This document shows positions 14,703 to 23,624 of a stretch of 34,917 nucleotides of DNA, in pieces. Origin of the DNA: Acidobacteriota bacterium (GTDB taxonomy: Bacteria; Acidobacteriota; Blastocatellia; Pyrinomonadales; Pyrinomonadaceae); contig JAFAVK010000136.1 in assembly GCA_019242475.1 (NCBI GenBank), positions 1 to 34,917 of the forward strand, read 5' to 3'. Under the pieces are notes generated by a model, which saw nothing but the letters and a program-made list of their open reading frames with translations, did not search any database and was not told the DNA's origin. Every line of letters starts with the position of its first letter. The first letter of the stretch is position 1. Position numbers and translations under genes: made by a program.

Positions 14703-15914
14703 ATGAGCCAACAACTGACCTTCGTCATATTGAGCGCCGGGATGGAGTCGTTCCGCGAGCTGCGCGCCGCGCTCGCCACGCAGGAGGGCGCGCGCGTGCT
14801 CGTCGGCGGCGACGACGCCGAGCAGGTCTACCCCGAGATCGAGCGGCTCGCGCCCAACGCGGTCGTCATCGCGCTCGGCGCCGAGCCCGAAGCCTCTTTG
14901 CGCTTCGTCGAGCGCCTCGCGCGCGAGTTCCCGCGCACGGCCGTCATCTGCGCCGCGCGCGACTCCTCGCCCGACACCATTCTGCGCTCGATCCGCGCCG
15001 GCGCGCGCGAGTTCCTGCGCCTGCCCGTCCGGCCCGAGGAGTTCGCCACCGTCTACCAGCGCACCGCAGAGTTCTGCGCCGTCCAGCCCGAGACGCCGAA
15101 GAAGCGCGGCCGCGTCATCTCGGTCTTCTCCTCGAAGGGCGGGACGGGGACGACGTTTGTGGCGACGAACGTCGCCGCGGCCATCTCGCAGCCGACGGTG
15201 CTGCTCGACCTGAACTTGCAGGCCGGCGACCTCGGCCTCTTCCTCGGCGTCGAGCCGAAGTTCTCCATCGCCGACCTCGTCGAGAACCGCGAGCGCGTGG
15301 ACGACACGCTGCTCCGCAGCTACCTCACGCCGCACACGTCGAACCTCAGCTTGCTCGCCGCGCCGCGCGAGGCCGACTCGGCCGACGACATCGAGGCCGA
15401 GCACGTCTTCCAGGTGTTGGAGATTCTGCGCGAGCGCTTCGAGTACGTCGTCGTTGACCCGCAGCACACGTTCGACTCCATCACGCTCGCGGCGCTCGAC
15501 CAGTCGGACGAGATTCTGCTCGTCCTGACGCTCGACATCCCGGCCATCCGGAGCACGCAGCGCGCGCTGCAAATCTTCGACCGCCTCGGCTACCCGCGCC
15601 ACAAGCTGCACGTCGTCGTCAACCGCTTCAGCAAGCAGATCGACCTCGACCTCCGCCAGGTCGAGCGGTTCCTCGGCGAGCGCGTCGCCGGCTACGTGCA
15701 GAGCGACTACCGGACGGCCGTCAACTCGATCAACCTCGGCCAGCCGCTCGTCACCTCCGAGCCGCAGTCGAAGATCGCCACCGAGCTGCGCCAGATCGCC
15801 GCGCGCTTCTGCGGCGGCGTCCAGCCCGCGCCCGCCGAACCGCGCCGCCGCGGCCTCGGCTCCTTCTTCAAGAAGGAGAAGGCGGTCAACAGTCAGCTTT
15901 CAGCCGCCAGCTAA
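14703..15914 (+). CDS. cpaE: Tad localisation ATPase CpaE/TadZ
   Basis: A 403-residue protein with an atypical receiver-like N-terminal domain (about 5-120) and a MinD/ParA-type ATPase domain (about 135-360). CpaE/TadZ proteins place the Tad machine at its cell site. The deviant Walker A is KGGTGTT (145-151), where the usual GK lysine is Thr150, as in other degenerate members. LLDLNLQAGDLGLFLG and VVVDPQHTFDS provide the switch regions. The last nine residues (NSQLSAAS tail) and the stop are encoded by a heptamer array. AAGGA precedes the start. Confidence 0.92.
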   Translation: MSQQLTFVILSAGMESFRELRAALATQEGARVLVGGDDAEQVYPEIERLAPNAVVIALGAEPEASLRFVERLAREFPRTAVICAARDSSPDTILRSIRAGAREFLRLPVRPEEFATVYQRTAEFCAVQPETPKKRGRVISVFSSKGGTGTTFVATNVAAAISQPTVLLDLNLQAGDLGLFLGVEPKFSIADLVENRERVDDTLLRSYLTPHTSNLSLLAAPREADSADDIEAEHVFQVLEILRERFEYVVVDPQHTFDSITLAALDQSDEILLVLTLDIPAIRSTQRALQIFDRLGYPRHKLHVVVNRFSKQIDLDLRQVERFLGERVAGYVQSDYRTAVNSINLGQPLVTSEPQSKIATELRQIAARFCGGVQPAPAEPRRRGLGSFFKKEKAVNSQLSAAS

Positions 15915-15957
15915 ACCAACAGCTAACAGCCAACAGCCATCAGCCAACAGCTAAACA
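15886..15957 (+). repeat. direct heptamer array (AACAGCC family)
   Basis: AACAGCT/AACAGCC/ATCAGCC units run from 15918 to 15952. Degenerate units extend back to 15886, inside the 3' end of cpaE. There is no mirrored arm. The array ends 2 nt before the cpaF start codon, so the cpaF ribosome binding region is made entirely of repeat and has no Shine-Dalgarno sequence. Confidence 0.82.
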
Positions 15958-15959
15958 CC

Positions 15960-17312
15960 ATGTCACTTCGCGAAAGACTCATCAGGGAGCCGAATGCGCC
16001 GGCGGCGCTCTTCGGGCGCGGCGGCGACGAGGCCGCGGGGCCGGGCGGCGGCAACGTCTACCAGGAGATGAAGGCGCGTTTGCACCGCGCCATCATCAAC
16101 CGCATGGATTTGACCAAGCTCGGGCAGCTCGACGCCGAGCAGCTCCACGCCGAGGTCTCAAGGCTGGTCGAGGACATGATCGCCGCCGAGAACGCCCCGC
16201 TCTCGGTCACCGAGCGCGAGCGCCTCATCGGCGAGGTGCGCCACGAGCTGTTCGGCCTCGGCCCGCTGGAGCCTTTGCTCTCCGACCCGCAGGTCTCGGA
16301 CATCCTCGTCAACTCGCCGAAGAAGGTCTACATCGAGCGCCACGGTAAGCTCGAACTCACGAGCGTCGAGTTCAAGGACGACGAGCACCTGATGCGCGTC
16401 ATCGAGCGCATCGTCTCGACGGTCGGCCGCCGCATCGACGAGTCGTCGCCGATGGTTGACGCGCGCCTCTCGGACGGCTCGCGCGTCAACGCCATCATCC
16501 CGCCGCTCTCCCTGGACGGCCCCGTCCTCTCCATCCGCCGCTTCGGCGCGGAGCCCCTGCGGATGTCGTCGCTCATCGACAAGAACGCGCTCACCAAAGA
16601 GATGGCCGAGATGTTCGAGATGTGCGTCAAGGCGCGCCTCAACGTCCTCATCTCCGGCGGCACCGGCGCGGGCAAGACGACGCTCCTCAACGCGCTCTCC
16701 TCCTACATCCCCGACGACCAGCGCATCGTGACCATCGAGGACTCGGCCGAGTTGCAGTTGCAGCAGCCGCACGTCGTCCGCCTCGAGACGCGCCCGCCCA
16801 ACATCGAGGGCAAGGGCGAAGTCGCGCAGCGCGACCTCGTTAAGAACGCGCTGCGCATGCGCCCCGACCGCATCGTCATCGGCGAGGTGCGCGGCGGCGA
16901 GGCCATCGACATGCTGCAAGCCATGAACACCGGCCACGACGGGAGTCTGACGACCATCCACGCCAACACGCCGCGCGACGCGCTGGCGCGCCTGGAGACG
17001 ATGATCCAGATGACCGGCATGCGCCTCTCAGACCGCGCCATGCGCCAGCAGGTCGCCTCCGCGCTCGACCTCGTCATCCAGGCCGCGCGCCTCTCCGACG
17101 GCACGCGCCGCATCACCTCCATCTCCGAGATCACCGGCATGGAGGGCGAGACGATCACGATGCAGGAGATTTTCCACTTCGAGCGCAAGGGCGTGGACAA
17201 GGACGGCCGCGTCGTCGGCCGCTACCGCCCGACCGGCGTCCGCCCGCGCTTCGCCGAGCGGCTCAAGCAGTACGGCATGCAACTGCCGCGTGTCTTCTTC
17301 GAAGAGGTGTAG
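15960..17312 (+). CDS. cpaF: Tad secretion ATPase CpaF/TadA
   Basis: A 450-residue type II/IV secretion ATPase that powers Flp pilus assembly. The N-terminal domain (about 30-210) precedes the RecA-like core with Walker A GGTGAGKT (233-240), an Asp/Glu-box segment IVTIEDSAELQL, Walker B RIVIGEVRGGEA and the His box GHDGSLTTIHANTPRDALARLE. All catalytic elements are intact. The ATG at 15960 has no Shine-Dalgarno sequence; the preceding 40 nt are heptamer repeat, yet the aligned N-terminus fits this start. It is followed by tadB after 9 nt. Confidence 0.95.
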   Translation: MSLRERLIREPNAPAALFGRGGDEAAGPGGGNVYQEMKARLHRAIINRMDLTKLGQLDAEQLHAEVSRLVEDMIAAENAPLSVTERERLIGEVRHELFGLGPLEPLLSDPQVSDILVNSPKKVYIERHGKLELTSVEFKDDEHLMRVIERIVSTVGRRIDESSPMVDARLSDGSRVNAIIPPLSLDGPVLSIRRFGAEPLRMSSLIDKNALTKEMAEMFEMCVKARLNVLISGGTGAGKTTLLNALSSYIPDDQRIVTIEDSAELQLQQPHVVRLETRPPNIEGKGEVAQRDLVKNALRMRPDRIVIGEVRGGEAIDMLQAMNTGHDGSLTTIHANTPRDALARLETMIQMTGMRLSDRAMRQQVASALDLVIQAARLSDGTRRITSISEITGMEGETITMQEIFHFERKGVDKDGRVVGRYRPTGVRPRFAERLKQYGMQLPRVFFEEV

Positions 17313-17321
17313 GGAACAAAC

Positions 17322-18284
17322 ATGATCCCCTTTCTGGTCTTCATCACCTGCATGTTCGCCGTCTTCGGCGCGTACCTCCTGGCGACGCGCGGGACGGAGG
17401 AGAAGCGGAAGCGCTTGCAGCAGCGGCTGTCGGAGGCGCTGCTCTACTCGAAGCGCTCGGGCGACGAGGAGGTGCAGCTCGCGCGCCAGGAGCTGATGAG
17501 CGAGATTCCCGCCCTCAGCCGCGCGCTGATGCGCGTGAAGGTGGCGACCTCGCTGCGCAAGATGCTCGACCAGGCCGACCTGCACATCACGGTCTCGCGC
17601 CTGCTGATGCTGGCGCTGATGGCGGGCCTCCTGGCGGCGCTCGCCGTCTCGATGCTGACCATCTCGAAGCTCCTGATGGTCGTCGGCGGCGCGGTCGCGG
17701 CCGCCGTGCCCTTCCTCCACATCATGTACAAGAGGAAGAAGCGGCTCAACGCCTTCCTCGAACATTTGCCCGACGCCCTGGAGCTGATGGCGCGCGCGCT
17801 CCAGGCCGGCCACGCCTTCGCCGAGTCGCTCCACATGGTCTCGACCGAGATGCCCGAGCCCATCGCCACCGAGTTCCGCAAGACCTACGAGGAGCAGAAC
17901 CTCGGGCTCTCGCTCAAGCTCGCGCTCGAAAACCTTTCGGAGCGCGTGCCGCTCTTAGACCTGCGCTTCTGCATCACGGCCATCATGATCCAGCGCGAGA
18001 CGGGCGGGAACCTCGCGGAGATTCTCGAAAAGGTCTCGCACACCATCCGCGAGCGCTTCCGCATCCTCGAAGACCTGAACACCCTGACGACCAGCTCGCG
18101 CATGTCGGCGTGGATTCTCTGCGCCCTGCCCCTCTTCGTCGCGCTGGCCGTCACCTTCATGAACCCCGACTACATGTCCGTCCTCTGGAAAGACCCGCGC
18201 GGTCACAACCTGCTCTACGCCGCCGGCTTCATGCAGCTCACGGGCATGCTGATTATTCGGAAGATTCTGAAGATAAAGATTTGA
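17322..18284 (+). CDS. tadB: Tad inner-membrane platform protein TadB
   Basis: A 320-residue type II secretion F-family protein. Membrane helices are seen at about 1-20, 90-140, 255-285 and 300-318. The cytoplasmic GspF domain (about 140-260) contains LPDALELMARALQAGHAFAE and RETGGNLAEILEKVSHTIRER, the family signature. With TadC it forms the platform on which CpaF acts. The order cpaF-tadB-tadC is standard. Confidence 0.93.
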   Translation: MIPFLVFITCMFAVFGAYLLATRGTEEKRKRLQQRLSEALLYSKRSGDEEVQLARQELMSEIPALSRALMRVKVATSLRKMLDQADLHITVSRLLMLALMAGLLAALAVSMLTISKLLMVVGGAVAAAVPFLHIMYKRKKRLNAFLEHLPDALELMARALQAGHAFAESLHMVSTEMPEPIATEFRKTYEEQNLGLSLKLALENLSERVPLLDLRFCITAIMIQRETGGNLAEILEKVSHTIRERFRILEDLNTLTTSSRMSAWILCALPLFVALAVTFMNPDYMSVLWKDPRGHNLLYAAGFMQLTGMLIIRKILKIKI

Positions 18285-18285
18285 A

Positions 18286-18392
18286 CGTAAACCGTAAACC
18301 GTGAACCGTGACCAGTAAGAACGCGGTTCACCTGTCACGGTTTACGGTTCACGGTTCACGCTCCTGTCACGGTTTACGGTTCACGGTTTACG
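18286..18392. repeat. three-part mirrored heptamer array (CGTAAAC family)
   Basis: One 27-nt array of CGTAAAC/CGTGAAC units (18286-18312) is followed by two reverse-complement arrays of the same length (18334-18360 and 18366-18392). The first can pair with either of the others, so two alternative hairpins are possible. It starts one base after the tadB stop and ends 3 nt before the tadC start codon, leaving no Shine-Dalgarno sequence for tadC. Confidence 0.85.
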
Positions 18393-18395
18393 ACT

Positions 18396-19334
18396 ATGTT
18401 ACTCATCACCATCTCAATCTTCGTCTGCGTCACGCTCGGCGTGATGGGGCTCTACTGGCTGATGTTCCGGCCGACGAGCGCGGCGACCGAGCGCCTGAAG
18501 AGTATGGGCGGGGCCGGCGGCGTGTCGGGCGGCGGCAGCGTCTCGGTCGAGGCCGAGGCGTCGGCTGCGGGCGCGCTGGCCGAGCGCATGGCGTCGCCTT
18601 TGCAAAGGCTCGCGCCGCCGTCGGCGGCCGAGGCGCGCAAGGTGCAGAAGGAGCTGATGCACGCCGGCTTCCGCTCGGAGAGCGCGCCGGTCATCTACCG
18701 CGGCACACAGCTCCTCTCGCTCGTCTTCTTCCCGGCGGCCGTCGCCTTCGGCTGCGCCGTCCTGGGAAGGCCGCTGAGCAGCGCGCTCGTCTGGATCATC
18801 GCGTCCGTCGCCGTCGGCGGCTACCTGCCGCGCTTCGTCCTGAAGCGCCTGATTAAGCGCCGCCAGCTCCTCCTGCGCTGGGGCCTCGCCGACGCGCTCG
18901 ACCTGCTGGTCGTCTCCGTCGAGGCCGGCCTCGGCCTCAACGCCGCGCTCGTCCGCGTCGGCGAGGAGCTGCGCGTCGTCCACCCGGACATCAGCGAGGA
19001 GTTCGAGATCACGAACCTTGAGATACGCGTCGGCCGCGAGCGCGACGAGGCGCTGCGGAACCTCTCGGAGCGCTGCGGCATCGACGACCTGAAGAGCCTC
19101 GTCGCGATGCTCATCCAGGCCGACCGCTTCGGCACCTCCATCGCCAAGGCCATCCGCGTCTACGCCGACTCCCTGCGCACGAAGCGGCGCCAGCGCGCCG
19201 AGCAGGCCGCGCAGAAGGCGGCGGTCAAGCTCCTCATGCCGCTCGCGCTCTTCCTCTTCCCGACGCTCTTCATCATCATCCTCGGCCCCGCGGGCCTCAA
19301 CCTCATGGACACACTCGGCAACATGAGCATGTAA
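18396..19334 (+). CDS. tadC: Tad inner-membrane platform protein TadC
   Basis: A 312-residue type II secretion F-family protein paralogous to TadB. Helices lie at about 3-22, 105-145 and 285-305. The GspF domain (about 145-285) contains ADALDLLVVSVEAGLGLNAAL and LVAMLIQADRFGTSIAKAIRVYADSLR. It forms the inner-membrane platform with TadB. The ATG follows the heptamer array directly, so translation must start without a recognisable Shine-Dalgarno sequence or depend on structure. Confidence 0.92.
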   Translation: MLLITISIFVCVTLGVMGLYWLMFRPTSAATERLKSMGGAGGVSGGGSVSVEAEASAAGALAERMASPLQRLAPPSAAEARKVQKELMHAGFRSESAPVIYRGTQLLSLVFFPAAVAFGCAVLGRPLSSALVWIIASVAVGGYLPRFVLKRLIKRRQLLLRWGLADALDLLVVSVEAGLGLNAALVRVGEELRVVHPDISEEFEITNLEIRVGRERDEALRNLSERCGIDDLKSLVAMLIQADRFGTSIAKAIRVYADSLRTKRRQRAEQAAQKAAVKLLMPLALFLFPTLFIIILGPAGLNLMDTLGNMSM

Positions 19335-19354
19335 GCGAGACAGGAGGGACAGCC

Positions 19355-20341
19355 ATGAACACGCGCAGGGTCATCATCATCTTCGCCGCCTTCGCACTGC
19401 TGGTCAGCGCGACGGCATTGTGGGAAGCCACGGGGACGGAGGCCGACGGCGACACGGCCGCGAACGTCGTCTCGGCGTCGGGCGCGGAGGCCGGCTCGGA
19501 CGCCGCGGCCCCGAAGAAGAAGGGCGGCGGGCTCTTCGGCAAAATCTTCAAGGCGCCGCTCAGGGCCGTCGGGAGAATTTTCGGCAAGGGCGACGACGAC
19601 TTGAAGCTCGCGCGCATGACCGAAAGGGACGCCGAGCACTTCGAGAGCACGGGCGTCGAGCGCATCGAAGACCGCGACCACCGGCGGCCCGAAATCAAGG
19701 ACGAGGGCGGCGACGCGCGCGACTACCTCGAACGCGGCCGCGCGCTGCTCGAAGACGGGCAGCTCAACGAGGCCATCGCGGAACTCTCTCGCGCCGCCTC
19801 GCTCGACCCGAAGCTCTCGCAGGCGCACAGCCTGCTCGCCGTCGCCTACGACCGCAAGGGCCTGCACGACCGCGCCGAGGACTCCTACCGCCGCGCCATC
19901 GACGTGGACGGCCGAGACCCGCAGGCTTTGAACAACCTCGGCTACTCGCTCTACCTCAACGGCAACTACCGCGCGGCCGTGGACAGGCTGAAGAAGGCCG
20001 CGCGGCTCGCGCCCGACGACGCGCGCATCCTGAACAACCTGGCGCTCGCGCAGGTGCGGCTCGGCAAGTACGACGACGCCTACCGCAACTTCGCGCGCGC
20101 CGAGGGCGAGTTCAACGGCCACGCCAACGTCGCCGCGCTCCTCATCCGCACGGGGCGCGAGGACAAGGCCGTCGAGCACCTCGAAGCCGCGCGCAAGCTC
20201 CAGCCCGACTCGCAGAACGTCCTGCGCCAGCTCGCCGAAGTCTACGAGCGCACCGGCCGCGCCGATAAGGCCGCCGACGCCCGCCAGGCGCTCGCGGCGA
20301 TTGACGCGAAGCAGACGGTCGCCGCCGCTGAAGAGCGATAA
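19355..20341 (+). CDS. TPR protein, TadD-like
   Basis: A 328-residue protein with an N-terminal hydrophobic signal or anchor (about 5-25) and a basic, Gly/Lys-rich linker. At least five tetratricopeptide repeats follow from about 125 to 315, for example YLERGRALLEDGQLNEAIAE and ALNNLGYSLYLNGNYRAAVD. In Tad systems TadD is a TPR lipoprotein that helps the secretin. No clear lipobox cysteine is seen here, so the match is by position and TPR content. AGGAGGGA precedes the ATG. It is followed by a perfect mirrored heptamer array. Confidence 0.85.
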   Translation: MNTRRVIIIFAAFALLVSATALWEATGTEADGDTAANVVSASGAEAGSDAAAPKKKGGGLFGKIFKAPLRAVGRIFGKGDDDLKLARMTERDAEHFESTGVERIEDRDHRRPEIKDEGGDARDYLERGRALLEDGQLNEAIAELSRAASLDPKLSQAHSLLAVAYDRKGLHDRAEDSYRRAIDVDGRDPQALNNLGYSLYLNGNYRAAVDRLKKAARLAPDDARILNNLALAQVRLGKYDDAYRNFARAEGEFNGHANVAALLIRTGREDKAVEHLEAARKLQPDSQNVLRQLAEVYERTGRADKAADARQALAAIDAKQTVAAAEER

Positions 20342-20347
20342 GACAAA

Positions 20348-20421
20348 TGATGAGTGATGAGTGATGAATGATGAATATGGCCTCGTCGAGAGATTCATCA
20401 TTCATCACTCATCACTCATCA
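20348..20421. repeat. perfect mirrored heptamer array (GATGAAT family)
   Basis: Arms 20348-20376 and 20393-20421 are perfectly complementary over 29 bp with a 16-nt loop. Each arm consists of GATGAGT/GATGAAT heptamers. It belongs to the same family as 10498-10579 but is less decayed. It separates the TPR gene from the AAA+ gene. Confidence 0.92.
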
Positions 20422-20443
20422 CTTCCTTCAAACGGAGTTTGAG

Positions 20444-21773
20444 ATGACTCACACCGGAATCCTGACGCGCGTCGAGATCGAGTCGATGGGGCCGCCCGTC
20501 CTGGAGGAGCTGCGCGAGGCCGACGTGCCGGCGAGCTTTCTGTGCGACCTCGCCCTGAAGCAGGTCGCGCAGATGCCCGAGCCGACGACGAAGAGCATCA
20601 GCGAGGAGTTGAAGCTCCCGCGCACGCTCGTCGAGGAGATGCTCGTCCACCTGACGCGCGAGAAGATGATCGAGGTAAAGGGGCAGATCGCCGTCGGCGC
20701 GACGCGCTACGCGATGCTCGACCGCGGCTGGGATCGCGTCTCACGCGTCCGCGACCTCTGCGGCTACGTCGGCCCCGCGCCCGTCAGTCTCCGCGACTAC
20801 GCGCACATGATGCGCTTGCAGGCCGTGCCCGCGCGCGCCGCCTCGGTCGAGACGGTGCGCGCCGCCTTCCGCGACCTCGTGCTGCCGGAGTCCCTGATTC
20901 AGACGATGGGCTGCGTCATCAACTCGCGCCGCTCGCTCTTCATCACAGGCCCGCCGGGCACGGGCAAGACGGCGGTCGCCGAGCGCATCAACTCGGGCCT
21001 GCCCGGCTACATCTGGATTCCCTACGCCATCGAGGTGGACGGCCAGATCATCCGCGTCTTCGACAACCACAACCACCGCGCCGCGCCCGAGGCCGAGACG
21101 CCCACGGACTACGACCGGCGCTGGGTGCTCGTCGAGCGCCCGCTCGTCATCGTCGGCGGCGAGCTGACGCTCGACGACGCGGACTTGCAGTGGAGCGAGG
21201 CCGCGCGCTTCTACGAGGCGCCGTTCCAGTTGAAGTCGAACGGCGGGACGTTGGTCGTTGACGACTTCGGCCGCCAGCGCGTCGAGCCGCACGAACTCTT
21301 GAACCGCTGGATCGTGCCTTTGGAGAAGCGCGTCGATTACCTGACGCTGCACACGGGGAAGAAGATCGAGGTGCCGTTCGAGCAGTTGGTCGTCTTCTCG
21401 ACCAACCTGAACGAGAAGGACTTGGTGGACGAGGCGTTCCTGCGCCGCATGGGCTACCGGGCGCGGGTCGAGCCGCCGACGCCCGCGGCCTACGTCGAGA
21501 TTTTCAAGCGCGCCGCCTACACGCGCGGCCTGCGGGTCGAGCAGCACTGCCTGGATCACCTGCTCAACAACTACATGCTCGAACACCGGCAGATGAAGGC
21601 GTGCGAGCCGCGCGACCTGCTCGACCGCATGACCGACATCTGCCTCTTCGAGGGGCGCCCGCCCGAGGTCTCTGAGCGCCTCCTCGACGCGGCCTGGCGC
21701 AACTACTTCGGCACCTCGCACGGCTTCGCCGCGCAGGAGCAGCAGCCACGGAAGGGCACGGGGGATTTGAGTG

Positions 21774-21796
<23 letters not shown>
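20444..21796 (+). CDS. AAA+ ATPase with N-terminal winged-helix-like domain
   Basis: A 450-residue cytoplasmic protein. Residues about 25-95 resemble a winged helix (KSISEELKLPRTLVEEMLVHLTR region). A linker is followed by an AAA+ domain with Walker A GPPGTGKT (167-174), a Walker B-like GGTLVVDDFGRQ (about 266-277) and a sensor segment VVFSTNLNEKDLVDEAFLRRMGYR. The exact family is not recognised and MoxR-like remodelling is one possibility. Its place in a plus-strand run of Tad genes suggests a role in pilus assembly or control. CGGAG precedes the start. The 3' end overlaps the next gene by 23 nt. Confidence 0.8.
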
Positions 21797-22691
<895 letters not shown>

Positions 22692-22692
22692 G

Positions 22693-22826
22693 CAGTAGGC
22701 AGATGGCAGTAGGCAGTTGGCCGCACACGCAAGGGCGCGATTGTTCGGCGCCGGAGTTCGCCGAGGTCAAAACATGAACGTTCGAGAGTCTGCAGCTCTG
22801 AACTGCCTACTGCCATCTGCCTACTG
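22693..22826. repeat. mirrored heptamer array (GGCAGTA family)
   Basis: GGCAGTA/GGCAGAT heptamers (22693-22718) are perfectly complementary over 26 bp to 22801-22826, with 82 nt between. The left arm continues into the stop codon of the transglycosylase. The same family recurs at 24806. No gene lies in the interior. Confidence 0.9.
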
Positions 22827-22880
22827 TCTGCTGGAAGTTCCTCCCCGTTGCGCCTGTCTAGTGGCTGAGGTGTTTTGAGG

Positions 22881-23624
22881 ATGAAGACACGTCTGTTGAG
22901 TTTCGTGCTGGTCTTCGTCGCCGCGGCCTGCGCGGCGCAGGCGCAGAGTCAGCCCGCCGCTTCGAACACGCTGACGAACGCGTCGGTGTTGAAGCTCGTC
23001 CGCGCGGGGTTCAAGGAGAAGACGGTCGTCGCCATCATCAACGCGCGGCCCGTCAACTTCGACTTGACGCCCGACCGCCTGATCGAGTTGAAGAAGGGCG
23101 GCGTGCCCGAGCGCGTCATCCTGGCGATGCTCGCGCGCGCGGAGTCGGGCGATTTCGCGAGCGAGGACTGGGACGACGACGAGATGCCGCTCGGCGGCGT
23201 CGGCCGCGCGGGCGGCGGCCGGCAGGGCGCGGCGGGCCAGCCGGGCTCCGACCCCGGCGAGGTGGGCATCTTCGGCTCGTCGGGCGGTTCGAGCGGGCGC
23301 ACGCGCTCGCGCGGCGGGAACGGCGGCGGAGACACCGACACCCTGACGACGGGCAGCGCGTCGGTGCACATCATCAGGCCGCCGACCGAAGGCGGCGGCG
23401 CGGCGAAGCTCGAACGGACGCCGACGCTGACGAACGACTCAATCGTCGAACTGGTCGAGGCGGGCTTCTCCGAGGGCACCATCGTCCGGCGCATCGAACA
23501 GTCGCCCGTCGAGTTCGACCTCTCGCCCGCGAAGCTCGCCGAGCTGCGCAAGCGGCGCGTGGGCGAGCCCGTCATCAACGCCATGCGCGCCGCGATGGGC
23601 GAAGACGCGAAGGAGTCCAAATGA
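22881..23624 (+). CDS. exported protein with a duplicated 55-residue domain
   Basis: A 247-residue protein of unknown function. Residues 1-21 form a signal peptide ending AAQA. A roughly 55-residue domain occurs twice, at 31-85 and 183-237: each starts LTN(A/D)S, then LV.AGF.E.T(V/I)V, FDL(T/S)P and ends V(I/.)AM. The two are joined by a Gly/Ser/Arg-rich, probably disordered linker (about 95-175). The paired helical domains may bind a repeated partner. The start is ATG at 22881, with GAGG about 10 nt upstream. It overlaps the VWA gene by 4 nt (ATGA), so the two are co-translated and probably work together. Confidence 0.75.
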   Translation: MKTRLLSFVLVFVAAACAAQAQSQPAASNTLTNASVLKLVRAGFKEKTVVAIINARPVNFDLTPDRLIELKKGGVPERVILAMLARAESGDFASEDWDDDEMPLGGVGRAGGGRQGAAGQPGSDPGEVGIFGSSGGSSGRTRSRGGNGGGDTDTLTTGSASVHIIRPPTEGGGAAKLERTPTLTNDSIVELVEAGFSEGTIVRRIEQSPVEFDLSPAKLAELRKRRVGEPVINAMRAAMGEDAKESK

